From NCBI GenBank assembly GCA_900660155.1, contig CABFPE010000310.1, forward strand, positions 265,214 through 329,213: 64,000 nt of DNA, given 5' to 3'. The stretch is from Hofstenia miamia (taxonomy: Eukaryota; Xenacoelomorpha; Acoela; Hofsteniidae). Every line of letters starts with the position of its first letter. The first letter of the stretch is position 1. The notes under the pieces were generated by a model. The model was given only the letters and a program-made list of their open reading frames with translations, searched no databases and was not told where the DNA came from. Shown one piece after another: positions 45,471 to 58,256 of this stretch. A program made the position numbers and the translations under genes.

Positions 45471-45639
45471 TTGAATTATATGTATTGCAATTTTTATTAA
45501 TTAAATTTACCAGTAAATTACACTACATCCCATTCAATGAAGCACTCTGTAGGAAAAAGACAGTTTTGAAAGCACCTTGTGCTTTTTATAACATTTGCAG
45601 TATATAAACGAGTTTAAAAAATCGATTAATATTTTTCTA

Positions 45640-46521
45640 NNNNNNNNNNNNNNNNNNNNNNNNNNNNNNNNNNNNNNNNNNNNNNNNNNNNNNNNNNNNN
45701 NNNNNNNNNNNNNNNNNNNNNNNNNNNNNNNNNNNNNNNNNNNNNNNNNNNNNNNNNNNNNNNNNNNNNNNNNNNNNNNNNNNNNNNNNNNNNNNNNNNN
45801 NNNNNNNNNNNNNNNNNNNNNNNNNNNNNNNNNNNNNNNNNNNNNNNNNNNNNNNNNNNNNNNNNNNNNNNNNNNNNNNNNNNNNNNNNNNNNNNNNNNN
45901 NNNNNNNNNNNNNNNNNNNNNNNNNNNNNNNNNNNNNNNNNNNNNNNNNNNNNNNNNNNNNNNNNNNNNNNNNNNNNNNNNNNNNNNNNNNNNNNNNNNN
46001 NNNNNNNNNNNNNNNNNNNNNNNNNNNNNNNNNNNNNNNNNNNNNNNNNNNNNNNNNNNNNNNNNNNNNNNNNNNNNNNNNNNNNNNNNNNNNNNNNNNN
46101 NNNNNNNNNNNNNNNNNNNNNNNNNNNNNNNNNNNNNNNNNNNNNNNNNNNNNNNNNNNNNNNNNNNNNNNNNNNNNNNNNNNNNNNNNNNNNNNNNNNN
46201 NNNNNNNNNNNNNNNNNNNNNNNNNNNNNNNNNNNNNNNNNNNNNNNNNNNNNNNNNNNNNNNNNNNNNNNNNNNNNNNNNNNNNNNNNNNNNNNNNNNN
46301 NNNNNNNNNNNNNNNNNNNNNNNNNNNNNNNNNNNNNNNNNNNNNNNNNNNNNNNNNNNNNNNNNNNNNNNNNNNNNNNNNNNNNNNNNNNNNNNNNNNN
46401 NNNNNNNNNNNNNNNNNNNNNNNNNNNNNNNNNNNNNNNNNNNNNNNNNNNNNNNNNNNNNNNNNNNNNNNNNNNNNNNNNNNNNNNNNNNNNNNNNNNN
46501 NNNNNNNNNNNNNNNNNNNNN
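45640..46521. other. Assembly gap (882 N)
   Basis: Run of N inside nested transposons. Open frames spanning it on either strand are artefacts. Confidence 0.99.
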
Positions 46522-47093
46522 CGAATGCGCCAAACCCTGCATACAAGAATAAATGAATATTACAATTATTGAAACACAGGAAGATTATGGGATGTAAAGG
46601 AAAAAATTATTTTAAAAAAATTAATAACACTAATTTTTAAATTGTTATTATAATATAATAATTATATCATCTGTTTATTTACAATAATTTTTTTCATTTG
46701 TAATTATATTTTTATGAAAGAAAAGTAGTTTGTTACAAAATTTAAAGCACTCCTCAGAAAGAAATAGATGATTGAATTAAAAGTTCACAAGTTGGAATCA
46801 ATCACGTACACACAACTTTTCTTGTGCGCCTCATTAAATCAAGATAGGTTGCGCGCAAAGTTGTAAGTGTGCACGCTACTTAATATAATATATTAATTAA
46901 ACAAAGGTAATAGAAAGTCAATGCGGTGGTTGACATTTCTTGGCTTAATTACTTGAAATAGTAGACGACATTTAGACAATAGTTGGTGTGTTGCGGGTGC
47001 GGCGAATTTTTCTAACAGATATGCGGTTGTAGGCCCACTTACTGCGAATGCGGTGCAATGCGGTTATAAAAATTACACCCGCGTCCATCTATG

Positions 47094-50000
47094 CTACTAT
47101 TACTTATAAAAAATGTTGCATAGTACCCCAATCTGTGCCAATGAAGTGTCCAACACATTTTAATCAACTTTCATCATATAACCGATAAACTTTGCCGACA
47201 AATCAATGTCATTTATGTTAATGGCTTATAGTTAAGAGAGGCATGAGGTGACTACATCGAGGTGTTCGTTATGTACAATTTTGATGAGATTTTATGGTGA
47301 ATCATAAATATGATTGATGGCATTTGGAATCGCTTTTGCGCATTGTATTCAATGAACTGTTTTGTAAATTATTTAAATTCCTTTTTATGGCCGCTGAACA
47401 ATATGTTGCAGGCACTCTCCTGCAGCTGTTAACTGATAAATTATGTAAAATTAGGTCAGTTGAATAAATTATAATTAGTGCACTACAGGCTTCTTCTCTC
47501 GTTCTTAATGTATCCACTGTTGAACAAATAATTCTGCGTCATCCATCAACTAGTTTAATTTCGGAGTGCGGTTATTGGATGCAAGTTTAATATGCTTTAA
47601 TTACTCATCCATTCAATGGAACATTTTCTAATTAGAAATAAAATTATTTTCTAAACTTTACCAGTGTTTTCTACTGTTCCTTAATAACGACAAGTTTGCA
47701 TTCAATATTTTCGATATATTTAATTCACAAACGCAGTCAGTTTTATTTTTTATATTTTTTTATTAACAAAAGAACGCATGGTTGAAGGTTGCAATAGTAA
47801 AAAAAATTCTTTTTATTATATTCACTATTGAAGTATATAGTATATAGTATAGTATAGTATAGTATAGTATAGTATAGTATAGTATATATATATATAGTAT
47901 ATAGTATAATTAACAAAAATATTAATATATAAATTAATTCATTTTTTATCATTTAAGCAACGATAATTTGTTCAGAATTAATAAAGCAACGGCATATAAA
48001 ATACTTTCAAATTTTTCAATTGCGAATGCATTAAGTATATAGATGATTGCTGTTGATTAATTTTTTCAGTCAGCATGCATTTTATAAAGAAAAATTTATA
48101 TATATATATATATATATATGTATAGTGTGCAGACTTAACGCTATAGTAGTATAAAAGTTTTATGACTCTGATATTTAAGGTCTCACTTTGGTTGGGCTTA
48201 TTCAAAATTTTGCACGACTTTGTTTGCCTTGATTAAAATACGCGGGCTATGTACTCCTTCAATGACAATACACGTAGATGCTTTATTATTACAACGCTTT
48301 TTGGGATTTCTAACTTAAAAAGTTATTTTTTATAAAAAATCAATAGGAAAAATCTCGTGTTTACCATGGTCTTTATGCTATCTGCATACGCAGTATAGTA
48401 ATATATGCAGAGCCATAGTGTCCAATTGCATAATAGAGTGTGAATTTGTTTCATATATTATGTCACGATTACGTAATAAATGCGTTCTTATTTAATTTCC
48501 CACATCTGTACTGTCATTGATTAATTCATGAGATATTTATTCACATGGGGGAAACCATGTGTCTTTCCCGCAGTGCCGCCGTGATTCATTGTTTAAACTT
48601 CTGTGCTACCTGCCCTTTATTGTCTTTTAATTGGAGCTGCTCTCGCATTGGAGGCAAATATTATTGATTTGATAGATGACGTAATATTTCTCACGGTCGT
48701 TATTGCACTTAAAGATAAGATTAAAATTTATTTTCACCGCATTACAATGTGAAGCCCTGAACTGATTATTAAATTCGGTCAATAATCTTTATTTTCCAAA
48801 TAATAGTACACAATATTTCTATTATTTCTCTGACTATTTATTTTTAATTTAATTCCCCGCGTTCGTCATTGGATGGGTCGTTGACCTTTTTCATTATTAA
48901 AAAAGTTTTATATTTTAGATTGTGTTTCGGACAAGTTCAACATTCAATTTTATATGTAGTACCCTCTTTATAAGAATTTTTTTTAATGAGGATCACAAAG
49001 GCTCAAAATTATTCAAGAATCAACCTGAGGCTTAACCAAAGTTTACTCAAAATGTAATATACTGAGATGTTGGTAAATTTTCTGTTTGTGTTTTTATGTT
49101 AGCAATAATATTTTTTCTGCTTTTTCTGCCTCTTAAATTTTGTGTGTATAATAATTTTGACCTTTCAAATATTGATACCTCCGATTCGCTCTTATAAATA
49201 GTATTTGATCTGCAGAAGTTTAATAATCATGTAAGAATATTTTAGACTCATATTGACTGAATCATTAAGATTTGACTCGATTTTAAATCGATAATATCTA
49301 ATTCTTGAAAAAGGGCGAGTGCATTTCAGAACGTAAACAATAAATATTATTTAAATTACTTTCAATTATCCCGTTAAGGATTACGTCTCTACAAAATTTT
49401 TTAGTAACATTTAAAATGTTTTCATAAATATGTTTGTAAATATTTTCGGAAGGCTAAATTCCCATCGCATAAATTTGTTATTCATTGGAAAATGCTTCGG
49501 TCAGTTTTAACGAGTGCACGCGAACTAATCCAATCTATTTTCAAATTTTTCACTGGTAATTTTGCGTTTTCTTCGATGGCCTTCAAATTTCTTTTGTATG
49601 CTTTTAATTTTAAGACTTTCCATTGGTTTTTTAAGTGAACTTTAATCTTGTATGGAATACGTTTACAGTCTTTTTTGTAGAAACCTCCCCATAAAATGAT
49701 ATGTGCTAAATTCTTGGGAATCGTCTATTTGCCATTCATAATTGTTTCGCCATTTTCTGCATGCATTGACCTTGAAAATAATGGAAGTTTCTGTCACATT
49801 ATTTCTACTTTCCAATCCATTTTAAATATTAATTAGCCATTTTATTACTCATTTAAGGTTACATAGCGCGTATTTGTCTCTAATTTAAATATGGTTTGAC
49901 AAACTATTTCAAAGGCAAACTTGCAATGTTTGAAGAAACCTGTTTTATTTGACAATCAAATGGATGTAATCGACATTCTATGGTTATTTAATGTCAATGA

Positions 50001-50794
50001 TTTTCTCTTTTACCCTAGGTTCGCTTAAAAAGCGTATTTTTTGAATCATTTAATTTAGATTTTCATAGGAAAATCAAATTTAGTTACATTTTTACTTCTA
50101 CAAGCAGTGCAGTGTTGTATCCGCAACAGCTGCTGAAAACAGAGTTAGTTAAACCGGGGTCAGGGTGGCTCATGGAACTGTTTCCAACTTCAACTTTGAA
50201 GATCTTTTAAATTCTTTCAAGTTCTTATAAGAATTTTTAATGGTTAGAAAAAAATCAGTTTGGTTCTTTAAAGAGGTGTATTGGAGTATATGGTTTGGTA
50301 ATTGTTTTCAAAGCCCAAAATCAATTCTGTGTTCCATTAACACTAGAACTGATAAATGAGTCAATTGTGCAATATTATGTTTTTTGAAATTGATCATTTT
50401 TCCAATGCCTCGCCCAAGCCCTGGCGTGGGCTAAGCAATTGAGGTCAGTTTCAAAACTGATACGAAATAGAATTGCCACTGCTACCGCAGTATTGTTTTT
50501 ATCATTGCGGCAGAGTTACTTCGTAGTTTTCTTATAACATAGCATTGTTTATATAAAAATATATTTTGCATGAATCATTGTCCCCAATAATGTCTAGATT
50601 AGTTTCTGTAATATTGTGAATCCCAACTTGCATTATGCGAGATGCAAATTTATTTGAATTTTATCCTGTATTTCATGTAAATACGGTTGTGGGACTACAT
50701 AAATCATCAATCCAAACATTTTTTCAGGAATATAATACAAAAACTTTGATTTGGTTTACAGTAATGGAAATCATTTCAAGCAGGGGGTCCAAAT
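47094..50794. other. 3.7-kb gene-free stretch
   Basis: AT-rich, with an (AGTAT)n array at about 47831-47909 and a TA run at 48098-48119. No coding or RNA feature recognised. The less AT-rich block at 48530-48720 could be regulatory, but nothing proves it. Confidence 0.45.
47831..47909. repeat. (AGTAT)n microsatellite
   Basis: Pentanucleotide AGTAT repeated about ten times, grading into TA and AGTATAT at the edges. Confidence 0.9.
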
Positions 50795-51682
50795 CAGGGA
50801 TCCAACATGATTAATCGTCAATGCGATTAATCTATCGTGCTGGTTAAGTAGATTAGATTAATCGTAAACAGCGTGCTCGATTAATCTAGATTGTTCTAAT
50901 TAAGTCGATGCTTATGCATTCAGTTGTCATTTCGGTTTGAACTTCTCTATGGCCACTATTCTTGGGTCATATGTTTTACAAATGAAAACCTTAACACCGG
51001 ACATAGAAAAGAGTGTGATTATTAGGCCACGGTTAGACTACTGATTGTTTCAAAAGTGATCTATCACATTTTGATTGAATCGCACGTCTAACCACCCGAG
51101 ATAATTAGCGATGTGATGATCACGAAGAAATCGTGCGCGTTCGATTTCCTTGTGATCGTCACATCGCTAATTATCTTGGGTGGTTAGACGTGCGATTCAA
51201 ACAAAATGTGATAGATCACTTTTAAAACAATCACTAGTCTAACCGTGGCCTTAGGCATCTAACATACCTAGGAAGCGTCGAATGTCGCCTAATTCTATAT
51301 ATAAGGATCCTCGATTTTATCACGCCAACTTCTAATCAGGTTGAGAGACTGATCAGCAAAGCTGGTTATGCTCTATTTGATTACCAAGTCGTTTATTACC
51401 CCTCAACTTAGAGATTCAAATTTCTTTACCCTAACAAGCACATGCGGAGTAAAATGACTTCAGGAAATAATCTCAAATAACAATAATAGTTAATATTTCT
51501 AATTTGAATATCGTTCAATTGATATATTGTATTTTGAATATTTTAAATCAGAAGTAGATTAATCGACGATTAATCGACGATTAATCACGATTATTAATCG
51601 CCTGGCAGCAACGATTACGATTAATCTATTGCCAATGATTTTTTTCATACGATTAATCGCGATTAAAATCTAACGATCCCTG
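50795..51682. mobile_element. Non-autonomous hAT element, 888 bp, with perfect 8-bp target duplication
   Basis: Ends are CAGGGATC / GATCCCTG, flanked on both sides by GTCCAAAT (50787-50794 and 51683-51690). The motif GATTAATCG and close variants recur many times within about 150 bp of each end, suggesting subterminal transposase-binding sites. No transposase. A foldback MITE sits inside; without it the element is about 660 bp. Confidence 0.93.
51025..51250. mobile_element. Foldback MITE of PIF/Harbinger type nested in the hAT element
   Basis: 226 bp made almost entirely of two inverted arms of about 108 bp, starting GGCCACGGTTAGACTA and ending with its complement. Flanked by TTA on both sides, the 3-bp duplication used by PIF/Harbinger transposases. 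The arms are about 93 per cent matched, so the DNA can form a long hairpin. No coding capacity. Confidence 0.88.
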
Positions 51683-51690
51683 GTCCAAAT

Positions 51691-53685
51691 ATTGTTCGCT
51701 CGTCAAATAACTTTAAGGATTGCCTTACAATAAAAACCGCGTTCCGAGTTCTTAACTGTGGATGCTTTTTGTGGTTATTGGTTCTACCAAATGCAGACAA
51801 CCTATCACCAGTTTAAATTTGTCTAAGATATGCCATGAATGGACCTTAACTGTTTTTCTATAAAAGTGATTTGATTTACCGAAATCATTATTGAGTCTTA
51901 CTAATATTTACTTATGCTAAAGTTTTTTATACTTTTATTTTTTAGAATTATATGCTCAGCATTTCTTCCTTAAAGCAAAGTGTGTTGATTAGTGTTGATA
52001 GTATACATACATGTATGACATAGATCTACCTGCTGTGATTGATTTTTTAATTGCCTAGCCTTAAAAATTTTATGCACTAAGTTTTCGAACGCTTTGTCAA
52101 CGCAATCAATGTGTCGTTTTCTGATATAAGTGGATAACATGCTGTTGCTAATTGCCATTAGGCGCGTGTGAATGTAGTTTTGGAAGCTTGTCAAGAGCAC
52201 TTTCACATCTGGCGCCAATCTTCACAACTTAAGTGCTAACTCAACAATTTTGATTAGTCAATGTTGCAAATTTGGAACTTATTTCTGTTCGGATTTTGTG
52301 TTCTTTTGAACTCAAGTGCTTATAATGATGCCTTCTTTGATGTCTCTTGAAATTGGCGCCATTTTTACCATGTTAGCAAACTTTATCGAATCTTAACTAT
52401 GATTTATTATCTAGTGTTTTACACAGATATAGTTTCAACTTACTCATAAATCTTTGTTAGATATTAACTAAAGCTTTTTTCAGAAATACAATTCGTGTTG
52501 TACATTGCACCAAAAAAATATTTTCGAGAATTGGGATCAGATACTAAAAGATACTAAAATTATGTTATTTAATTATTCCTTCTTCCATGTGAATGTGTTC
52601 CGGATTATATTTACTTTTTGAGACTGGTACTTGAGGTGTCAGGTCGGGAAAGATATTTTATTGAGTTAAATGGCTATATTTGATCAAATTTAATTGAAAA
52701 AATGTATGCTATAGTCTCTGACACCAATAATAATACGAATTATCACTAACTTTTTAAAACGCTCTTGCGATGTTGGTCAACTTTGTGACGATTTCCTTCT
52801 TTCAATCTTCATGATCAGAGAATTAGTTCGCAACATTTGTGATCAATTTGCATGGTCCTCTTAAATTAGTTAAAAATTTTCTAGATTCTTACGAAACTAA
52901 ATGTAGACTAGGAACATATTGTGGTTGTGGTGGTAACATGGCTAGAAAATAGTTGTCTAAATAGTAGTCATAACCAGATATTTTGTATAAGAGTAAAAAA
53001 TTAGAAACAAAATTGCAATTCATTTATTGTACAAAGTCATCCCTGCCCAGCACTATTTGAATAAATTGAGCAAAGAGTTAAAAGCACATTCTTGTGGCTG
53101 GCCGGTGCAATATGATTTTGCCCAACTATAAATTATTCAGCCCATTACTAATATGATCTTTGTATTGCATTGAAATCCATTAATTAAAATTTCATTTCTT
53201 TAATATTATAGACATTTTTTAAATTAACGGCTCACATTTACATGTACTACATATCCTAATTTTAGAATAACACCTCCCAGTTAATACACTTAGTAAATGC
53301 ATTCAGCATTGTTTAGTGTAAAATGCGCTTATTGCACTTTCATAATGGCACCTATATTTATAACCGTTAATTTTTTTAGTGTTGTGTGTTTTCAATTCCA
53401 AAGGGAAAAAGTGAAATTAAGTATACATTGTTTAGAAAAAGGCATGACATTTCTGTTTAACACTAGAAGGACCAAAATAATTTTCCTACTTGAGTTTAAG
53501 TGAAAAAATAAAGATTACAAAGAAATTGATGACATTCGAAATTTACTGAGCACAGAAGAGTAATTTTAATGCTGTTCTCTCTACGTCAAAAATAAGAATG
53601 GTGTGAGTTTTTTTACTCTGATTGTTACCAATTTGTTTGATACCATTTATATAAAAATATGGTAAATGTATGCAAATAGCATCTA
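51691..53685. other. No gene seen
   Basis: AT-rich. The 82-codon minus frame at 51970-52218 has a globular-looking composition but no family match that I recognise. Confidence 0.4.
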
Positions 53686-53689
53686 TTAA

Positions 53690-53953
53690 CAGTGACGCGT
53701 TTAGAGGGCAGGGGGAGCGACTGCGCCCCCTTTTTTGGAGCCAGCTGCGAGCACTTAAGAAAAATGTTCTTTTCCTCAAAATTAAAAAATAATTCACTGT
53801 ATTTCAAGAGGTTATCATTAGATTTGTATTTTGTGTAAGCTTACTTTTGTTCAAAAAAATTTTTTTTTCGAATTGTTTTTCTGTAAAAATGGGTAAATGG
53901 GTGTCAGCCCTTTCCCCCCCCCGTTTTAAAAATCCTAAACGCTCCCCTATCTG
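53690..53953. mobile_element. TTAA-flanked short element, 264 bp
   Basis: Flanked by TTAA at 53686-53689 and 53954-53957. The left end reads CAGTGACGCGTTTAGAGGG; the right, reverse-complemented, reads CAGATAGGGGAGCGTTTAGG, sharing CAG and GCGTTTAG with an offset. A C-run and a G-run lie inside. The CAGTG-CG-nnnAGGGGG style of end is also common in hAT elements, but the flanks do not give an 8-bp duplication. Confidence 0.55.
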
Positions 53954-56900
53954 TTAAGTCTTATTTATAAGTCATACATTATTTTTAGCATTATTGGTAA
54001 CATGAGCTACACACAGCTGATTGTATCAGCAAGCATAATCAAAAAGCAGAAACTAAGTTACTAGGGTAAATGTATAGTACCAAATTACAAAAACTATATC
54101 AATTTCAACAGTATTTATTGAATTCATAAACTTAATGTAGGCTATACTTTGTTATTCTATGTAGATACATATAGTTGTTTCATGTGATTTGGCTATATTT
54201 AGTCTAAATAAAAAATAAATTATCACTTAATTCAGAACTTATATGACTTACTGATTGCATTATAATAACTGAATAGTACTTGATATTTTATGTCAATTAA
54301 CTAGGGCCCTGCGAGTCGGGATCTTTTTTGATTCGAGTCGGATTTCAAATCTCGAGTCGTGTCTTGTCTACCCACATAGTTCTATCAATGTCATAATTTT
54401 GAAGTCACTTTAATCATCAACGGTTTTACCAGTTGAACAAATGAATTCTAGCATTGACTGCTTTAATTGGTTAAAAATTAGTAATTAAAAAATACAGTAT
54501 AGTTTTGGATAGTATAGTATGTTAACCAATCAATGCTAATGTTATTAAATTCAAGATAGTAAAGCCTGTCTGCTATCATTTGAATTAAATGTATGAAGTT
54601 TGTTTACCAACTTGAAAGCTAATGGGTTTTAACATAACATTTATGAATGACTAGAATTGAAACTGTTTATTTTAAAAAACTAAAATCCATCTAATCTTGA
54701 CCGTACACTCAGCAGTGAGAGGTACCAATGCAATATCAATCAATTTCAAAGTTAGTTGTGCTCAATCACTAGACAATAATACCCAACTATAATGGGCCGT
54801 GAAAAACTTTTTTATAGAAAGGCTTTCAATGAGAAAATTATATATACATGTATATTTCTTTCAATTAGGCAAACATGCAATGTACCATTCAATATCAAAT
54901 TTACACAATTCAAGGTAAGTCTACCCTACTCGAAAATTGTAAATCCATAAATTTGGGTACTCGATTCAACCTGACCAGTACTCGTAATTAACCCACCTTG
55001 CCTTTCTAGGTATAAGTAAATTCAAAAATATTTCTAGCATTAATTTTTTAAATTTAGAATAATTGCCATTTGGTACTTTGGAAAATATGCAGCGCCAGTA
55101 GAGTTAAGGAATTTCTATTGCAAATATAGTATATGGTACTATCAAGAATATAATAAAATACATTCACATTATATAAGAGTAGTAGCACATTTTTTAATAG
55201 TGTTGCATTTATAATGATATTCTGCAATTGTATAAATAATTCTTAATATAATCAAGTTATAAAATTGTAATAGGAAAAAAAATTGTAATACAAAAAACAG
55301 AAGGAAGAGGTCGAGACCGAGATCGCCTAGCTCCTGGGCCTATGGCAAATGAATTGTGGAATTACATTATTCAAAGTTTATTTTACTTGTGATGTTCAAC
55401 TATGTGCAGATGAGTAAGGGTCAGGGACGCGTAAGATTGTATTGCAATATTTTAACAAAAAATAATTTTTTAAATGTTTTTTGATCTCAAAATATATTAA
55501 TATAATTTTTTTTCTGGGTATTGCTAACCTGAAATAAATTATTTCTGGACGAAATTTATTCCATAAATCATGCCTAACAATATTAACCGTTTTGATGTCC
55601 CAGAATGCTTTGTTTGTCTGGGGAATATCTGGACTCCAGATTTATTGGCAATAATTTCTTTCGTTAATCCGTAAATGGATATTTGACTTTGCTGACTTTT
55701 TAGTTTGACATAATTATTGCGAAAAGAAAACAAATGATTTGTATTGCATTATCGATAATTTTTGCGCACCTCTGGTGCCGATTATAGTATGGTACCATAA
55801 CATTATGTACCATATTATGGATACCATAATGGTATGGTAGAAAAAAATTGATGGCCATTATGGATGGTAAACTTAAAAATATGGAAATCCATAAATTTAT
55901 TGTTACATACACAGAATTTATAATTAATTTCATTAAAATAAAACAAAATAATTTGCTGTTCAGAAATGCACAGTTTGTAGTGAGAAGTTATACTTAGAAA
56001 AACAGATGCTTTGTTAAAAGCTGTTGACAAACATTTACAGTAACAGTTTTACAACGTTTAGTGAAGTATTTACAATGTTACTAAATATACCGACCAAATG
56101 TTATCAATTAAAATAGATCAACTCAGTGTGAGTGAAAACCTTTCATTGCTATTATTAGCCTCATTCTATTTTAAAATTGGTGCACGAATTTTGCAAAGCT
56201 AGAGTGTAATTGCCACTCACCTTCAATAATAAACTTCTTTTGAAGCACTGCCTGTTTATATATAGCTTTTTAGATTTTACAATCTATCTCTGGGTGTTAT
56301 ATTGAGAGGGTATAAAACAGGCATAATTCATTATTGCAATCAGGGTGGCAATCAAGTCGAATCAACTCACCCTCTCGCAGGTCAGATTGGGGTTAGATTT
56401 AGATCAGGGGTAAAAAAATTCCTGTGAGAAATTTGCATCTAATATTTTCTTAACAGGCTATCCGCGGGTCGAAATTTTTGGGCTCCACTCCCAGCCCACA
56501 TCCACAGGGTTTCTTGTCATGTCCACATCCAAAGAAATTTTCACCAACTCAACCTATAATTATTCCCAAAACAAAAATATAAAGAAAACACTTTACTTCT
56601 CTCGTGTAAATAAGATTTTGGTTCTAATTATTGCAATAGTGATGTGAATTTTTTATTATAAAAATTTCAGTTAAAACATTAAAATCAGTTTGTTGTAGTA
56701 GAGAAGCATACATAATTTTGATTTTCATGATGCTAAATTTGATGTTTTTGTTTAGGAAACTGATTATAATTATAATTATGCATATTTTAGGGTGAAACTC
56801 ACAATACAAAATAAAACACTGAAAAAATGAATATTGTCATCTGTGTTGGTTCTTTGGTAGGCTTGCGGAGTTTCTTGAAATAATCCCGTTCAGCAGTTGC

Positions 56901-58256
56901 TAATTGTTAAATACCTTGGATATTCTTTTTCAACACTTCCTATTCTAAGGTAGCTTCTAAGATACATTCATTACAATCGGTGTTTTTCGTACTGGAATTA
57001 TGAATGTGGGTCGGTTTGACCAACTTTTCCTAATTAATGATGCATATTCCATTAGACAGGTCCTGTTTTAACCTTCCTAAATTTTGATAATCCTATTGAA
57101 TTTTATATTTGAAAATTTTTGTTTGTTTAAATGGAACTTTATGATAAAGAATGTTTTTTCAATTTGATTCTTAAGAATTCCAGTGTTAGGATGAGTCAAA
57201 CTCTCTGTGTGACCGTATTCAAGTACCATCTCGAGGATCATGAGGCTTTGAGAGGTTGCTTACCTCGTCAAATTTTATATAAAAGAGCCTTTATTATTGG
57301 GCGAGCCAAAGTCAGAAGTCATTTTTTTAGAAATGTAAATATTCGTGTAAAAAGGCCTTTCTAGAACTTAAAACAAATTTGTGCATGACACCTGATGAAT
57401 ATTGTTAGCTCAATAAAGACAATTTGATCTTAGAGTCAATTTTGTGAAAAAATTCGGATAATCATAAACAATTTGGTATACAAGACAAACTTTTAGTGAA
57501 AATCACTTCAGGAAAATTTTCTAATTCAGGAAAACTTTCCCAAAATGTTCCAACATATTTTTTGTACATACAGCAATTGTTGTTTAATTCCATTTAGGAT
57601 ACCTTCTCTTGTGTAGTACCCTTTTAGATTCACCTTCAAATAATACTACATTGAATCATGAAAAAAAATTAAGTTAGTTAAAAACAATGGCGTTTTGTGC
57701 CCAGGAGCAAAAAATTTGCTGAAGACATACCAAAGAAATTGGGTATCACGCACAATTTGCTGACTTGGAAGCAGCAGATTCAACTTGCTGTTGGATATTT
57801 TATGATTACTAAATCGATGGATTCAATAAGACACCAGCCTAACTCCAGTAAAATAATCTTTCTTGAAAGAATTATATCAACTTCTGAACAATTAACTCCA
57901 AATAAATGTCTTATTGCAGCAAACATCTTCTTCTGGCAATGTTGTCTTGCGCTCTTTTAATAAACTTGGGAAAGCTGGTAGCAAAAGTCCGTCACTTCAG
58001 TGATACTAACATCAAGAAATATGGAATGTGCATTGTTAATGCTTCTTAATAATATTAGCTCTCAACATTTTTAGGGCAATTTTGATAAAATTTAAAGCCA
58101 GATTGAGGTCCATTTTCAAGTCAATTTTCATATTTTAACGTCAATGTGATAGAACTAAAATCAGGGAAATTTGTCAATTTCTGGTCCGCGTTAGTAATTA
58201 TGCATAATATATTTTGCAGTGTATTTATTATTTTCTTTTATTTTTGGTGATACTTA
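53954..58256. other. 4.3-kb stretch without a recognised gene
   Basis: AT-rich. GAGTCG-type words at 54310-54360 and ACTCG words at 54935-54990 may be worn transposon ends. CAGGGTGGCAATCAAG at about 56341 resembles a lone hAT terminus. Plus frames at 57131-57364 and 57697-57960 were inspected and match no family that I know. Confidence 0.45.
55769..55885. repeat. TACCAT-rich dispersed repeat, copy 2
   Basis: Second copy of the repeat at 43834. It shares GTACCATATTATGGATACC, ATGGTATGGTA and the following GGCCATTATGGATGG word. Confidence 0.65.

Larger units (their letters stand above)
45298..46881. mobile_element. Nested element with ~30-bp inverted ends and iterated left terminus
   Basis: The left end reads AGTAGCGTGCACACCTACAA. 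The right end, reverse-complemented, reads AGTAGCGTGCACACTTACAA, and similarity continues through CTTTGCGC-CAAC. Candidate TAA flanks would fit a 3-bp Harbinger-type duplication. Inside the left end the terminal motif recurs at 45302, 45369 and 45435 (66-67-bp units). The middle is N. Confidence 0.7.
45181..47093. mobile_element. hAT-like element containing a nested element and a gap
   Basis: The left end reads CAAAGATGGAT. The right end, reverse-complemented, reads CATAGATGGAC (9 of the first 10 match). Flanking 8-mers are CTGCTATT and CTACTATT (7 of 8). GCGGGT/GCGGTG motifs cluster inside both ends (45200-45230 and 46985-47085), like the CCGCA-rich hAT element at 17.5 kb. An 882-bp N gap hides the middle. 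Confidence 0.65.

Noticed and set aside
45128-45607. 159-codon plus-strand frame
   Set aside because: It runs through hAT-end DNA and three tandem 67-bp units, and its internal repetition reflects the DNA repeat.
45595-46572. Long frames on both strands at 45.6-46.6 kb
   Set aside because: They consist almost wholly of N; no sequence supports them.
54301-55015. Possible hAT element with GAGTCG / ACTCG end words
   Set aside because: The two candidate ends do not form a convincing inverted repeat and no target duplication is visible.
57697-57960. 87-codon plus-strand frame
   Set aside because: Composition is plausible but no motif, splice context or similarity was recognised, so I could not support a gene.
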